From positions 1 through 46,920 of the forward strand of contig JAUIBH010000022.1 in NCBI GenBank assembly GCA_030427985.1: a stretch of DNA of 46,920 bases. The letters run 5' to 3'. A model generated the notes under the pieces. That model saw only the letters and a list, made by a program, of their open reading frames with translations. It searched no databases and was not told the origin of the DNA. This DNA is from Bacteroidia bacterium (lineage in GTDB: Bacteria; Bacteroidota; Bacteroidia; Flavobacteriales; Flavobacteriaceae). Shown here in pieces: positions 18,054 through 27,368 of this stretch. Both the position numbers and the translations under genes were made by a program. Position 1 is the first letter of the stretch, and every line of letters starts with the position of its first letter.

Positions 18054-18467
18054 TCAGGAGGCAAGATGGATGCATTCCAAGTCCGATGGCTCAATTTTAA
18101 AGATCGGTTTGTTCTTAAAATTGAGTACATAGGGGCATTTTGCCTTTGCCTCGTTCCATTTTTGATGGTCCAAGGGATCAATGGATGAGGTAATCATATT
18201 GATAATGACCTTTTCTTTGATGTCTAAAGCCATGATTTCCTCCAAAAAGTCCCACCCATCCATAATGGGCATATTAATATCCAAGAAAATAACTTCGGGA
18301 ATATCGCCTTCGCCATCCAACCGTTTTAGCAAGGCATCCAGGGCCTCTTTTCCGTTTTGAAAGATTTGAATATCGTCACAAAGGGCAACGGGCTTCAACA
18401 TTTTCCGAATCCCGAATACGGTTATGGGATCATCGTCCACAATAAATATACTACTGACCTTCTTCAT
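18054..18467 (-). CDS. Single-domain response regulator (CheY-like receiver)
   Basis: A receiver domain with no output domain, 137 residues from ATG 18467 (141 from ATG 18479). The acidic pocket is IVDDDP (residues 9-14), the phosphorylated aspartate is Asp63 in FLDINMPIMDGW, and the switch lysine is Lys120 in NKPI. Its start overlaps the kinase gene by 17 bases, so the kinase just upstream is almost surely its partner. Without an output domain it must act by protein contact or as a phosphate relay step. Confidence 0.92.
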   Translation of the reverse strand: MKKVSSIFIVDDDPITVFGIRKMLKPVALCDDIQIFQNGKEALDALLKRLDGEGDIPEVIFLDINMPIMDGWDFLEEIMALDIKEKVIINMITSSIDPLDHQKWNEAKAKCPYVLNFKNKPIFKIEPSDLECIHLAS

Positions 18468-20295
18468 TAAAATACACATTGAATGTAGTGCCTTTATCTA
18501 CTTCACTATTAACTGTTATACTTCCGCCCATGGCCTCTATTTGGTTTTTTACAATGTAAAGACCAAGCCCGCGAGCCTCCCTATTGTTATGGAATGTTTT
18601 GTACATTCCAAAGATTTTACTCCCATATTTTTCCAGATTTATTCCCAACCCATTATCAGAAACACTTAAAACAATGGTATTGTTTTGTTTTTGGGCGTTT
18701 ATGGAAATGATAGGTTTTCTATCTGCACTCCTGTATTTGACCCCATTGGTGATGAGGTTAAGGATAATGCTGTCCAAATATGCAGGAACACTTTGTACCA
18801 GCAGGTCTTTTGGAACATTATTTTGTATGTCTACTTTATGCTTGCCCAAAAAGGCCGAAAGATTTTTTTGGATTCTTTCGATGTTTTGGTGCAGGTTTAA
18901 AGGTTTTTTGTCTAGACTTACATTGGTGTTGATATCAACTATTTGGTTAAGGTCTTCCAAGGTTTCCATTAAGTTGTCCGATGCATCCGACAACATGGTC
19001 ACAATCCGTTCTTTTTCAACTTCATCCTCTTCATTAGTCAAAAACTTTAGAAGCATTGAAAAGTTGGCTGTGTGCGACCGAAGATTGTGCGAAACAATAT
19101 GTGCAAAGTTGATCAACTTCTTGTTTTGGAGCGAGGTAACATTGATGAGGTTCCTCATCTGGTCTTCTTTCTTTTTAAGGCCAGAAATGTCCATGCTAAT
19201 GCCAATAAGCCCATTAACCTTGCCATCCAAGTCAAAAGATGGAATTTTTGATGTTAAGAAATGGGTGGTTTCCCCATTCTTTTTAACACAGATCGTTTCC
19301 TTTCCTATCATTGGTTTATGGGAGCGCATCACTTCCATGTCCTCATCTACGGAGATTTTGGCACTTTCCTTCTCAAACAAATCAAAATCAGTTTTTCCGA
19401 TCAATTCTTCTTTGTTTTTGCTGAAATAATCGCATTCAGCCTTATTGACCAAAATTTTTCTGAAATCTGTATCCTTGATAAATACGTTCAAAGGAATATT
19501 GTCTATGAGGGTGGTCAAGAGTTGTTGGCTTTCCTTGGTCTGTAATTCGGTTAAAACCTGCTCATGGATGTCTTGGAAGGTGCCGAACAATTTTACAACC
19601 TCTCCATTTTGTTTTATGGGCTTGCCTGCCGTTCTTACCCACCTTTCTTCTCCTTCGGCAGTGATGATGACAAGTTTTTCGCTGTACGGGGTGCCTTCTT
19701 GCAATGCTTTGTGGAACAACATGGATACCTTGTTCCGGCTATAGCCTTGCTTGTAAAAGGTAATGGCTTCATTTACTTTGGGAGTGAATGAAGCGGGCAC
19801 CTTATGGATTTTTTTGGTTTCATCGCACCAGAAAAGCTTTTCCGTTTCAATTTCATATTCCCAATACCCAACTTTTGAGACCTCAGATTTGGTTTTTAGT
19901 AGCGTGATCATCCGATCAAGCTTCTTTTCCTTTTGTATCTCTTCTGTGATGTTGATGGTTTGGATAATGGAGCCAATCAAATTTTCTCCTTCGTCATACC
20001 ATGGGGTAAACGTGCTTTCATACCATTGCGCCGAAGAATTTTCCCCTTTGTGAAACCTGCATGTCTCGGCCTTACTTTTTCCCAAGCACTCCGTAAGACT
20101 TTTTCCACATGATGAGTCGTACTCCTTGAACAGTTCTTGAACAGCAACACCCATAGCATCTTTAGGACAAAGCCCAAAAGTGTGCAGCCAAGAATCCGAT
20201 GCATCTACAAGGGTACCATCTTTACCCACTAGTGCTGTTGCTGTTGGAAGCTGTTTTAATAAGTAATGTTGGGCAATCCTCTCAACTGCTTTCAA
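18451..20295 (-). CDS. PAS-domain sensor histidine kinase
   Basis: A 614-residue soluble kinase with no membrane helix. Three PAS regions occupy roughly 12-120, 135-255 and 265-385. The first two end in PAC-like segments (GSIIQTINITEEIQKEKKL; VKLFGTFQDIHEQV). The phospho-acceptor His is in NFAHIVSHNLRSH near 405. The ATPase domain has an N box near ILNLITNGVKYRS, a G1 box SDNGLGINL and a G2 box ARGLGLYIVK. The start is TTG 20295; no ATG is available before the first PAS. It would sense a cytoplasmic signal; the signal is unknown. Confidence 0.92.
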   Translation of the reverse strand: MKAVERIAQHYLLKQLPTATALVGKDGTLVDASDSWLHTFGLCPKDAMGVAVQELFKEYDSSCGKSLTECLGKSKAETCRFHKGENSSAQWYESTFTPWYDEGENLIGSIIQTINITEEIQKEKKLDRMITLLKTKSEVSKVGYWEYEIETEKLFWCDETKKIHKVPASFTPKVNEAITFYKQGYSRNKVSMLFHKALQEGTPYSEKLVIITAEGEERWVRTAGKPIKQNGEVVKLFGTFQDIHEQVLTELQTKESQQLLTTLIDNIPLNVFIKDTDFRKILVNKAECDYFSKNKEELIGKTDFDLFEKESAKISVDEDMEVMRSHKPMIGKETICVKKNGETTHFLTSKIPSFDLDGKVNGLIGISMDISGLKKKEDQMRNLINVTSLQNKKLINFAHIVSHNLRSHTANFSMLLKFLTNEEDEVEKERIVTMLSDASDNLMETLEDLNQIVDINTNVSLDKKPLNLHQNIERIQKNLSAFLGKHKVDIQNNVPKDLLVQSVPAYLDSIILNLITNGVKYRSADRKPIISINAQKQNNTIVLSVSDNGLGINLEKYGSKIFGMYKTFHNNREARGLGLYIVKNQIEAMGGSITVNSEVDKGTTFNVYFNEEGQ

Positions 20296-20483
20296 AATAC
20301 GGGGGTTATTAGGGAAACTTTCTACAACTAAGAAATTTCAGACCAATGTATAAGTAATGATTTTTCTTACTCACTAATTGTTGTGAAAACGGGTAAAAAT
20401 GTTGTTTTGTTGACAAATGTCAAGGTTTGGTATTTATAAATATAGCAGATTTAACTTACAAAGCCAGAAGAAAATATGTAAAA
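20296..20483. other. 188-base intergenic region between the kinase and coaD
   Basis: No gene seen. It contains a short inverted repeat TTGACAAATGTCAA (20410-20423) upstream of the kinase gene, which could be a regulator site. No convincing promoter with both boxes was found. Confidence 0.4.
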
Positions 20484-20942
20484 TTATTGCTTCGCAACAA
20501 CAGTATCAGGCACTAAACCTGTATAATCGCCCCCATTTCTAATGACATCTCTCACAATGGAGGAACTTATGTAAGATTTGCCCGAGGAAGTCAACAAAAA
20601 GACCGTCTCGATCTCTGAAAGTTTTCTATTGGTATGGGCAATGGCTTTTTCAAACTCAAAATCCGCTGGGTTGCGGAGCCCCCGTAAAATAAAATCTGCA
20701 TTGATTTTTTTACAAAAATCCACCGTAAGCCCTTTATAAGTCACTACTTTAATTTTGGGCTCATCCTTAAAAGCTTCCTTTATAAACTTGACCCGTTCTT
20801 CCAGGGAAAACATGTATTTTTTATCAGCATTGATTCCGATTGCAATGACGAGCTCATCAAAAAGTGTAATACCTCTTTTAATGATGTCATAATGGCCTAG
20901 GGTTAGGGGGTCAAAGGAACCTGGAAAAATGGCGCGTCTCAT
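20484..20942 (-). CDS. coaD: Phosphopantetheine adenylyltransferase
   Basis: Makes dephospho-CoA from 4'-phosphopantetheine and ATP, the fourth step of CoA synthesis. From ATG 20942 the protein has 152 residues, the family norm. The nucleotidyltransferase motif is GSFDPLTLGH (8-17). FILRGLRNPADFEFE and SSGKSYISSSIVRDV, which hold substrate-binding residues, are present. It lies 34 bases after ddl on the same strand and is likely cotranscribed. Confidence 0.97.
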   Translation of the reverse strand: MRRAIFPGSFDPLTLGHYDIIKRGITLFDELVIAIGINADKKYMFSLEERVKFIKEAFKDEPKIKVVTYKGLTVDFCKKINADFILRGLRNPADFEFEKAIAHTNRKLSEIETVFLLTSSGKSYISSSIVRDVIRNGGDYTGLVPDTVVAKQ

Positions 20943-20976
20943 GGATGGCAAAGTTTGTTTTAAAAATACGGAATTT

Positions 20977-21951
20977 CTATCGCAACGCCTCTTCAATGGC
21001 GCTGGCAAATAATTCTTCCAACGATATTCCTGCTTCTTGGGCCTGCTTGGGCAAGATACTTTCTTCAGTAAGTCCGGGAGTTGTATTTACTTCCAATAAA
21101 TAGGGGGTGTCTCCAATAAAGATGAACTCACTCCTTGAGTACCCCTTAAGCCCCAGGGTTTTATAAATAAATTCTGCCCATTCCCTCACATTGGTTTCTT
21201 GCGTTTTGGAAATTCGGGCAGGGGTAATTTCCTGTGATTTCCCCTGATATTTGGCTTCAAAATCAAAAAAATCATTCTCGGAAACAATTTCTGTAATGGG
21301 GAGAACGGTGACCTGATTTTTATAGGTGATAACACCCACTGATACTTCCGTGCCATCTAAAAAAGACTCGATGATGGCCTGGTCATCTTCCGAAAAAGCA
21401 TTGTCCAAGGCCGCTGCAAGGTCCTCTTTCTGGTAGACTTTGGAAATTCCATAACTGCTTCCAGCCCTGTTGGCCTTCACAAAGCAAGGAAGCCCTACAG
21501 TATTGACAATAGCATCTTCATTTACGGTGTCGCCCTTATTTAAATAGTATGAAGTGGCGCAGTATACCCCATAGGGTTTAAGCGTACTCAATAAATCCCT
21601 TTTGTTGAAGGTGAGGGCCGCTTCATAATGGTTGCATGAGGTTTGTGGAATGTCCAACAATTCAAAATAAGCTTGTAGCAGGCCGTCTTCACCAGGGGTA
21701 CCGTGAATGGCATTAAAAACACAGTCAAAACTGATTTTATTGCCCCCAACCTCTATGCTGAAATCAGATTTGTCAACCGGAAACTCCTCATTGGCATCGT
21801 TCAGGTATACCCATTTCTCTTTGGTGATGACAATGCGGTATGGATTGTATTTTTCCTTGTCCAAATACCGATATACCACATTACCGCTCTTTATGGAAAT
21901 TCCATACTCGCTGGAATAACCGCCCATTACAATGGCAATATTTTTTTTCAT
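20977..21951 (-). CDS. ddl: D-alanine--D-alanine ligase
   Basis: An ATP-grasp enzyme that makes the D-Ala-D-Ala dipeptide for peptidoglycan. From ATG 21951 (MKKNIAIVMGGYSSEYGIS) the protein has 324 residues. Typical segments are FNAIHGTPGEDG near 84-95, FVKANRAGSSYGISKV, and the C-terminal metal-binding LLEVNTTPGLTEESI. The longer open frame to 22023 is rejected because it enters the PASTA gene promoter region. Together with murB in this window it covers cytoplasmic wall-precursor synthesis. Confidence 0.97.
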   Translation of the reverse strand: MKKNIAIVMGGYSSEYGISIKSGNVVYRYLDKEKYNPYRIVITKEKWVYLNDANEEFPVDKSDFSIEVGGNKISFDCVFNAIHGTPGEDGLLQAYFELLDIPQTSCNHYEAALTFNKRDLLSTLKPYGVYCATSYYLNKGDTVNEDAIVNTVGLPCFVKANRAGSSYGISKVYQKEDLAAALDNAFSEDDQAIIESFLDGTEVSVGVITYKNQVTVLPITEIVSENDFFDFEAKYQGKSQEITPARISKTQETNVREWAEFIYKTLGLKGYSRSEFIFIGDTPYLLEVNTTPGLTEESILPKQAQEAGISLEELFASAIEEALR

Positions 21952-22001
21952 TGGCTTGTCGAATCGCAATGCCAAAATAAAGAAAAAAGGACTGGCTTTC
22001 C

Positions 22002-22009
22002 TATATTTG
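22002..22009 (+). promoter_or_regulatory. -7 box of the PASTA-rluD operon
   Basis: TATATTTG fits TAnnTTTG exactly and ends 19 bases before the ATG at 22029. The -33 position lacks TTTG. Confidence 0.42.
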
Positions 22010-22028
22010 TCCACATAAGGCATTTCGC

Positions 22029-22619
22029 ATGAAGCAATTTTTCAACTTTTTAAAGAGCAAGACATTTTTCATCCAGCTGGGGTTGGCCGTTGTGGCTGTT
22101 GTAGTACTGGTCCTTCTGGCCTTACAGTGGTTAAAGGGCACTACAAATCACGGTGAGTTTGTGGAAGTCCCGGATTTTGCTAAAATGTCCGTTTCTGAAA
22201 TGCGGAAAGCAGTAGAGGATGCTGGACTTCGCTATCAAGTACTGGATTCGTCCGAATACAATCCAGACTACCCAAGATTTTCCATTCTGGAGCAAAACCC
22301 ACATGCGGGAAGCAAGGTAAAGAGCAACCGTAAAATTTATTTTACGGTGAATCCATCAGGGTATAAAAAAGTGACTGTTCCCGATATCATCCAGGTTACC
22401 CAGCGCAATGCAGCTTCCATGTTGCGAGCCGTTGGACTAGAGGTAGAACGGGTAACCTATATCGATGAGCTCGGTAAGGACATGGTCTACAATATGAAGC
22501 ACAAGGGGAAATACGTGAAGCCTGGTGACAAATTGCCCAAAACGTCTAAGGTTGAGCTGATCTGTGGCAATGGAACCATTCCCGGAAGTGCACGTGTTCA
22601 GGCTGATTCCCAAGAATAA
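22029..22619 (+). CDS. Membrane-anchored PASTA domain protein
   Basis: A 196-residue protein with one membrane helix at about 13-34 and an extracytoplasmic part with two PASTA-type repeats (FVEVPDFAKMSVSEMRKAVEDA near 46-68; KVTVPDIIQVTQRNAASMLRAV near 117-138). PASTA domains bind peptidoglycan or beta-lactams in kinases and penicillin-binding proteins; here they stand alone without a kinase or transpeptidase domain. The gene is divergent from ddl and overlaps the next gene by one base (TAATG). A wall-sensing role is inferred. Confidence 0.88.
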   Translation: MKQFFNFLKSKTFFIQLGLAVVAVVVLVLLALQWLKGTTNHGEFVEVPDFAKMSVSEMRKAVEDAGLRYQVLDSSEYNPDYPRFSILEQNPHAGSKVKSNRKIYFTVNPSGYKKVTVPDIIQVTQRNAASMLRAVGLEVERVTYIDELGKDMVYNMKHKGKYVKPGDKLPKTSKVELICGNGTIPGSARVQADSQE

Positions 22620-23647
22620 TGGACGATTCTGAAAATCAAGAACTTTCGCAAGACGAACTTTTTGAGCATTATAAATTTGTAGCCTCAAAAGGGCAGGAGC
22701 CTTTGCGTGTGGACAAGTTCTTGATGAATTTCATAGAAAATGCTACTCGGAATAAAATTCAGCAAGCAGCCAAGGAGGGCCATATTTGGGTGAACGGTTC
22801 CATCGTAAAACAAAATTACAAGGTAAAAGCAGGGGATGAGGTGAAGGTGCTTTTTGAGCATCCGCCCTACGAGTTTTTGCTGACCCCAGAAAACATTCCA
22901 CTGGATATTGTTTATGAAGACGATTCCCTGTTGGTGGTAAACAAGCCAGCCGGCATGGTGGTACATCCCGGTCATGGGAATTATTCAGGAACCTTGATCA
23001 ATGCTTTGGTCTACCATTTCGACAATTTGCCCAATAATAGTTCAGAGCGCCCCGGATTGGTGCATCGAATTGATAAAGATACTTCTGGACTTTTGGTGAT
23101 TGCCAAAACAGAAACCGCCATGACACACTTGGCCCAACAGTTTTTTGAAAAGAGCAGTGAGCGTGAATATGTGGCTTTGGTCTGGGGCAATGTGGAGGAG
23201 GATGAAGGTATTGTGGAAGGCCATATTGGACGTAATCCAAAAAATCGACTGCAGATGATAGTCTTTCCCGAAGGAAATGAGGGCAAAGAAGCCGTGACCC
23301 ATTACAAAGTTTTGGAACGATTGGGCTATGTGACCTTGGTTTCTTGCCGATTGGAAACCGGACGCACGCACCAGATTAGAGTGCACATGAAGCATATTGG
23401 CCATACCTTGTTCAATGATGAGCGTTATGGCGGTGACAAGATTTTGAAAGGAACCACTTTTACCAAATACAAACAGTTTGTGGAAAACGCCTTTAAGGTG
23501 CTACCCAGGCAGGCGTTGCATGCCAAAACTTTGGGGTTTGAGCATCCCAAAACAGGTGAGTTTATGCGTTTTGACTCTGAATTGCCTGAAGATATGGTCA
23601 ATTGTATTGAAAAGTGGCGCGGTTATGCCAAGCATAACGAATCATAG
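22619..23647 (+). CDS. rluD: RluA-family 23S rRNA pseudouridine synthase
   Basis: A 342-residue enzyme of the RluA family. An S4 RNA-binding domain (about 29-90, LRVDKFLMNFIENATRNKIQQA) is followed by the catalytic domain with HRIDKDTSGLLVIAKT, catalytic Asp152. GRTHQIRVHMKHIGH is also conserved. The RluD identity (helix 69 modification) is the usual annotation for the S4-containing form but is not proven here. Its ATG overlaps the PASTA stop codon, so translation is coupled. Confidence 0.93.
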   Translation: MDDSENQELSQDELFEHYKFVASKGQEPLRVDKFLMNFIENATRNKIQQAAKEGHIWVNGSIVKQNYKVKAGDEVKVLFEHPPYEFLLTPENIPLDIVYEDDSLLVVNKPAGMVVHPGHGNYSGTLINALVYHFDNLPNNSSERPGLVHRIDKDTSGLLVIAKTETAMTHLAQQFFEKSSEREYVALVWGNVEEDEGIVEGHIGRNPKNRLQMIVFPEGNEGKEAVTHYKVLERLGYVTLVSCRLETGRTHQIRVHMKHIGHTLFNDERYGGDKILKGTTFTKYKQFVENAFKVLPRQALHAKTLGFEHPKTGEFMRFDSELPEDMVNCIEKWRGYAKHNES

Positions 23648-23736
23648 TTTCCCTCAATCCAAAGATTGAAAACACCTTTCGTACAGTTTCCCAAAAAACC
23701 AAAAACCTCGCTATTTTTACTGAAAATTAAATTTAG

Positions 23737-24498
23737 ATGAAAATTGTAATCTCACCGGCCAAGTCACTCGATTTTGAATCCACTTTGCCTACATCACAAT
23801 ATTCCCAACCCCAATTTTTGGAGCAATCCAAAAAACTGAACGGCATCTTAAAGAAGAAAAAGCCTAAGGCGCTGTCCAAACTCATGTCCATTTCAGACAA
23901 ATTGGCGGAGTTGAACTGGGAACGCAACCAACAATTTTCATTGCCTTTCACCGCAGATAACGCAAGACCAGCAGTCTATGCTTTCAATGGGGATGTGTAC
24001 CAAGGCTTGGATGCTTATACCCTTCCCGAGGAAAAATTGGAAAAGCTTCAAGATACCCTTCGGATTTTATCTGGGCTTTATGGCGTTTTAAAGCCATTGG
24101 ATTTGATTCAACCTTACAGATTGGAGATGGGAACTCAATTGAAAGTGGCCCGGAAAAAGAATTTGTATGAATTTTGGCAAAAACAACTCACCGATTATTT
24201 AAATGAGGAATTGGAAGATGAGGAGTTGTTCATCAACCTGGCCAGCAACGAATATTTTGGAGCCATTGATGAAAAGAAACTCAAAGTGCCTGTAATCACA
24301 CCAGTTTTTAAGGACTGGAAAAACGATAAACTCAAAATCATCAGTTTTTTTGCCAAAAAAGCACGAGGTTCCATGGTACGCTACATTTTGGACAATGATT
24401 CCAAGACCTTGGAAGACATTAAAGGGTTTGATTCTGATGGGTATATGTTCAGTGCCGAGCATACCTTAAAGCAAAACCAGCCCGTGTTCATTCGGTAG
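23737..24498 (+). CDS. yaaA: Peroxide stress protein YaaA (DUF328/UPF0246)
   Basis: A 253-residue protein that begins [15 protein letters not shown], the family hallmark. [43 protein letters not shown] and [10 protein letters not shown] are also typical. In E. coli YaaA lowers intracellular free iron during peroxide stress and has a DNA-binding fold; the same role is inferred. It stands 89 bases after rluD with no clear terminator between. Confidence 0.93.
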   Translation: MKIVISPAKSLDFESTLPTSQYSQPQFLEQSKKLNGILKKKKPKALSKLMSISDKLAELNWERNQQFSLPFTADNARPAVYAFNGDVYQGLDAYTLPEEKLEKLQDTLRILSGLYGVLKPLDLIQPYRLEMGTQLKVARKKNLYEFWQKQLTDYLNEELEDEELFINLASNEYFGAIDEKKLKVPVITPVFKDWKNDKLKIISFFAKKARGSMVRYILDNDSKTLEDIKGFDSDGYMFSAEHTLKQNQPVFIR

Positions 24499-24535
24499 GG
24501 CTAAAATTTCTTCCTGAGATTTAGGGGTCATCTTC

Positions 24536-24566
24536 TTTCAAAAAACAAGACAAGGTGTTAGGTTTG
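24536..24566 (+). promoter_or_regulatory. Possible promoter of ppc
   Basis: TTTC (24536-24539), a 19-base spacer and TAGGTTTG (24559-24566). The -7 box is exact and the -33 box has one mismatch. The leader would be about 105-110 bases. Confidence 0.4.
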
Positions 24567-24678
24567 TGGAACACATGTCTTAAATTGTGATACGCCTAAA
24601 TTTAATCTTAAGGTTTGGGTTTTATCCCCGATCTTTAGAAGCTTAATTATTAACCAAAGAACACTAACACCGGAACCC

Positions 24679-27225
24679 ATGCAGCAGTCCAGACGATTAG
24701 AAGAGTTTAAAAAATCGGTTACCAATAAATTCAATATATACAACAGTCTATTTTTAAGCCTACCCTATAAAAATGTGGAGAATGTGGGAATGCTTATCCC
24801 ACTTTTGCTCGATCAATGTGAAAAAGGGCTTAAGGCCGGGAAGGATCCTCAAGAAATTTTGGAGGTTTTCTTTTCCAATTTTGTGGATGTTAAGGATGAA
24901 CGGGAGCGGTTGGATTTTATGTTTCGGATTATCCAATATGTAGAGCGTCAAGTGGTACTTTATGACAGTGTTGAGGATTCGGCCTTTCCAAAACTGCAAG
25001 AATATAGCAGGTCGTTGACCATCAAGGACTATTTTGGATTGGTGAACCGTACCAAGAACTGGGATAAAGTTTCCAAAAAGCTATCTACATTCAGTGCCCG
25101 AATCGTTTTAACCGCACACCCCACGCAGTTTTACACACCCGCCGTATTGGACATTATTGCTGAACTGCGTTCACTTATTGATGACGATAGAATCCACGAT
25201 ATTGATGTGACCCTTCAACAATTGGGGCTAACCTCGTTGATCAACGCCAAAAAACCAACCCCCTTGGATGAGGCCAAGAACATTATCTACATTCTTCGGA
25301 ATACGTATTATGATGCTGTGGGCGAATTGTATCAATATGTAAAAAGCAATATACGGGACGATAAGTTTGAGAACTACAACCTCATGAAACTTGGATTCTG
25401 GCCGGGGGGCGATCGCGATGGTAACCCATTTGTAACATCGGAAATTACCAAACAAGTAGCTGATGAATTACGGTTAACCTTGATGAAATGCTATTACAAT
25501 GAATTAAAAGACCTCAGAAAAAAGCTCACATTTAAGGGCATGCAAGAAGACCTCAATACATTGAGTGGCAAATTGTACAAAGCCATGTTCGACCCGAATG
25601 CACCTATTTCTTACGAGGGAATTGTTGAGCATTTAGGTGTTGTACGAGAAAAATTGATTGCAGATTACCACAGGCTATATTTGGGCGAGCTTGATCAGTT
25701 TATTGATAAGGTCCACATCTTCAAAACCCATTTTGCCACTTTAGATATTCGTCAAGATCACAGCAAGCACTTGTTGGTGGTAGAAACCATCCTCAAACAA
25801 AAAGGAGCTATCAAAGAAAGTATATCTGAGCTAAAGGAAAAAGAATTGGTAAAATGGCTGTTGAAAGAGGACATGAGTTTGGATCCAAACGATTTTGATG
25901 AGGACATTGTAAAGGACACCATTGCCAATATCCAACAATTGGCTGAAATTCAGGCCAAGAACGGTGAAGAAGGTTGCAACCGGTATATCATTAGTAATTC
26001 AGAGGATATTTTTGCCGTCTTGTTTGTGTTTGGTTTGTTCAGATGGTGCGGTTGGGATGAAAAAGATATCACTTTTGATATTGTTCCGTTGTTCGAGACC
26101 ATGAAAGGTATGGAAGCTGCCGAGGAAGTGATGCAAACTCTGTTTGACATTCCTTCTTACAGAAAACATCTAGAACGAAGAAACGAAATCCATACCATTA
26201 TGTTGGGCTTTTCAGATGGTACCAAGGATGGAGGTTATTTAAAGGCCAATTGGTCTATCCTTAAGACCAAGGAAACCTTGAGCAAGGTGTGCAAAAAGAA
26301 CGGAATAAAAGCCATTTTCTTTGATGGTAGGGGAGGACCACCGGCAAGGGGTGGGGGCAAGACCCACAGATTCTACGCCGCCCAGACCAAGGATGTGGCC
26401 AATCATGAGATTCAACTTACCATTCAAGGTCAGACCATAACCAGTACCTATGGTACCAAGGAACAATTCATTCACAACTCGGAACAATTGCTCACTGCCG
26501 GGTTGAGCAATAACCTTTTTGGAAAGGAATTGGTCATTTCAGCCGCACAACGTAAATTAATTGAGGAGCTTTCCGACCTCAGTTTTGATAAATATGATGC
26601 GCTGAAGCAGCATGACAAATTCATTCCTTATTTAGAGAACAGAAGCACCCTAAAATACTACACCAAAGCCAATATTGGAAGTAGACCGGGCAAACGTGGC
26701 AACAAAGCAAAACTGACACTTTCCGATTTAAGGGCCATTTCATTTGTGGGTTCTTGGAGTCAGTTGAAGCAGAACGTGCCTGGATATTTTGGTTTGGGCA
26801 CCGCAATCGCAAAGCTCAAAGAAGAAGGGCGACTCAATGAGGTGAAAAAATTGTACAAGGATGTACCATTTTTTAGGGCTTTGATGCACAACAGCATGAT
26901 GTCTTTGGCCAAGACCAATTTTGATTTGACCAGTTATATGAAGGAAGACCCTGAGTTTGGGGAGTTTTGGAACATTCTGCATGATGAATTTGAGCTGTCC
27001 CAGAAAATGCTCCTACAGATTTCAGGATTGAAAATTTTGATGGAAGATGAGGAAGTATCCCGGGAATCGGTAAAAATCCGAGAGAAGATTGTGCTACCGT
27101 TGTTGGTTATCCAGCAGAATGCGCTCTATCATATCACACAAAACTCAGCATACAAGGAATTGTATGAGAAAATTGTGACCCGTTCGCTTTATGGAAATAT
27201 CAACGCTAGTAGAAACTCGGCTTAG
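24679..27225 (+). CDS. ppc: Phosphoenolpyruvate carboxylase
   Basis: Fixes bicarbonate onto PEP to make oxaloacetate, refilling the TCA cycle. The 848-residue protein is slightly shorter than the E. coli form. The catalytic His147 is in LTAHPTQF; GGDRDGNPFVT follows near 247, and the glycine-rich loop FFDGRGGPPARGGGKTH lies near 546-562. The C-terminus is NASRNSA rather than the QNTG seen in plant and enterobacterial enzymes, where the last residues take part in catalysis and control. The start at ATG 24679 is well placed. Confidence 0.97.
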   Translation: MQQSRRLEEFKKSVTNKFNIYNSLFLSLPYKNVENVGMLIPLLLDQCEKGLKAGKDPQEILEVFFSNFVDVKDERERLDFMFRIIQYVERQVVLYDSVEDSAFPKLQEYSRSLTIKDYFGLVNRTKNWDKVSKKLSTFSARIVLTAHPTQFYTPAVLDIIAELRSLIDDDRIHDIDVTLQQLGLTSLINAKKPTPLDEAKNIIYILRNTYYDAVGELYQYVKSNIRDDKFENYNLMKLGFWPGGDRDGNPFVTSEITKQVADELRLTLMKCYYNELKDLRKKLTFKGMQEDLNTLSGKLYKAMFDPNAPISYEGIVEHLGVVREKLIADYHRLYLGELDQFIDKVHIFKTHFATLDIRQDHSKHLLVVETILKQKGAIKESISELKEKELVKWLLKEDMSLDPNDFDEDIVKDTIANIQQLAEIQAKNGEEGCNRYIISNSEDIFAVLFVFGLFRWCGWDEKDITFDIVPLFETMKGMEAAEEVMQTLFDIPSYRKHLERRNEIHTIMLGFSDGTKDGGYLKANWSILKTKETLSKVCKKNGIKAIFFDGRGGPPARGGGKTHRFYAAQTKDVANHEIQLTIQGQTITSTYGTKEQFIHNSEQLLTAGLSNNLFGKELVISAAQRKLIEELSDLSFDKYDALKQHDKFIPYLENRSTLKYYTKANIGSRPGKRGNKAKLTLSDLRAISFVGSWSQLKQNVPGYFGLGTAIAKLKEEGRLNEVKKLYKDVPFFRALMHNSMMSLAKTNFDLTSYMKEDPEFGEFWNILHDEFELSQKMLLQISGLKILMEDEEVSRESVKIREKIVLPLLVIQQNALYHITQNSAYKELYEKIVTRSLYGNINASRNSA

Positions 27226-27248
27226 AAGATTTAGCCTATAAATCTATG

Positions 27249-27324
27249 CGTCACCCTGAGCTAGTCTCAGGGTCACATAAGCATTTTGGATGTGATGCTG
27301 TGACCAGTTCAAGTTCAGCATGAC
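27249..27324. repeat. Paired-hairpin dispersed repeat after ppc
   Basis: A 76-base unit. The first hairpin has arms CCCTGAG (27254-27260) and CTCAGGG (27266-27272); the second has ATGCTG (27295-27300) and CAGCAT (27316-27321). It begins CGTCA and ends TGAC. It resembles the units at 30363-30436 and 31994-32057. It may also help end ppc transcripts. Confidence 0.75.
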
Positions 27325-27368
27325 CTATTTTATGTGGTTAGAGCACGAAAGACACGATTACTTAAAAC

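Noticed and set aside
18584..19429. Long plus-strand open frame (281 codons) opposite the histidine kinase
   Set aside because: It is antisense to a clear PAS kinase, has a low-complexity, Ser- and Leu-rich translation and no recognisable domain.
20977..22023. Longer ddl with 24 extra N-terminal residues
   Set aside because: The extension enters the promoter of the divergent PASTA gene, and MKKNIAIVMGGYSSE is the usual start of the family.
23654..23669. Hairpin CAATC/GATTG between rluD and yaaA as a terminator
   Set aside because: Five base pairs of low GC, with no U-tract.
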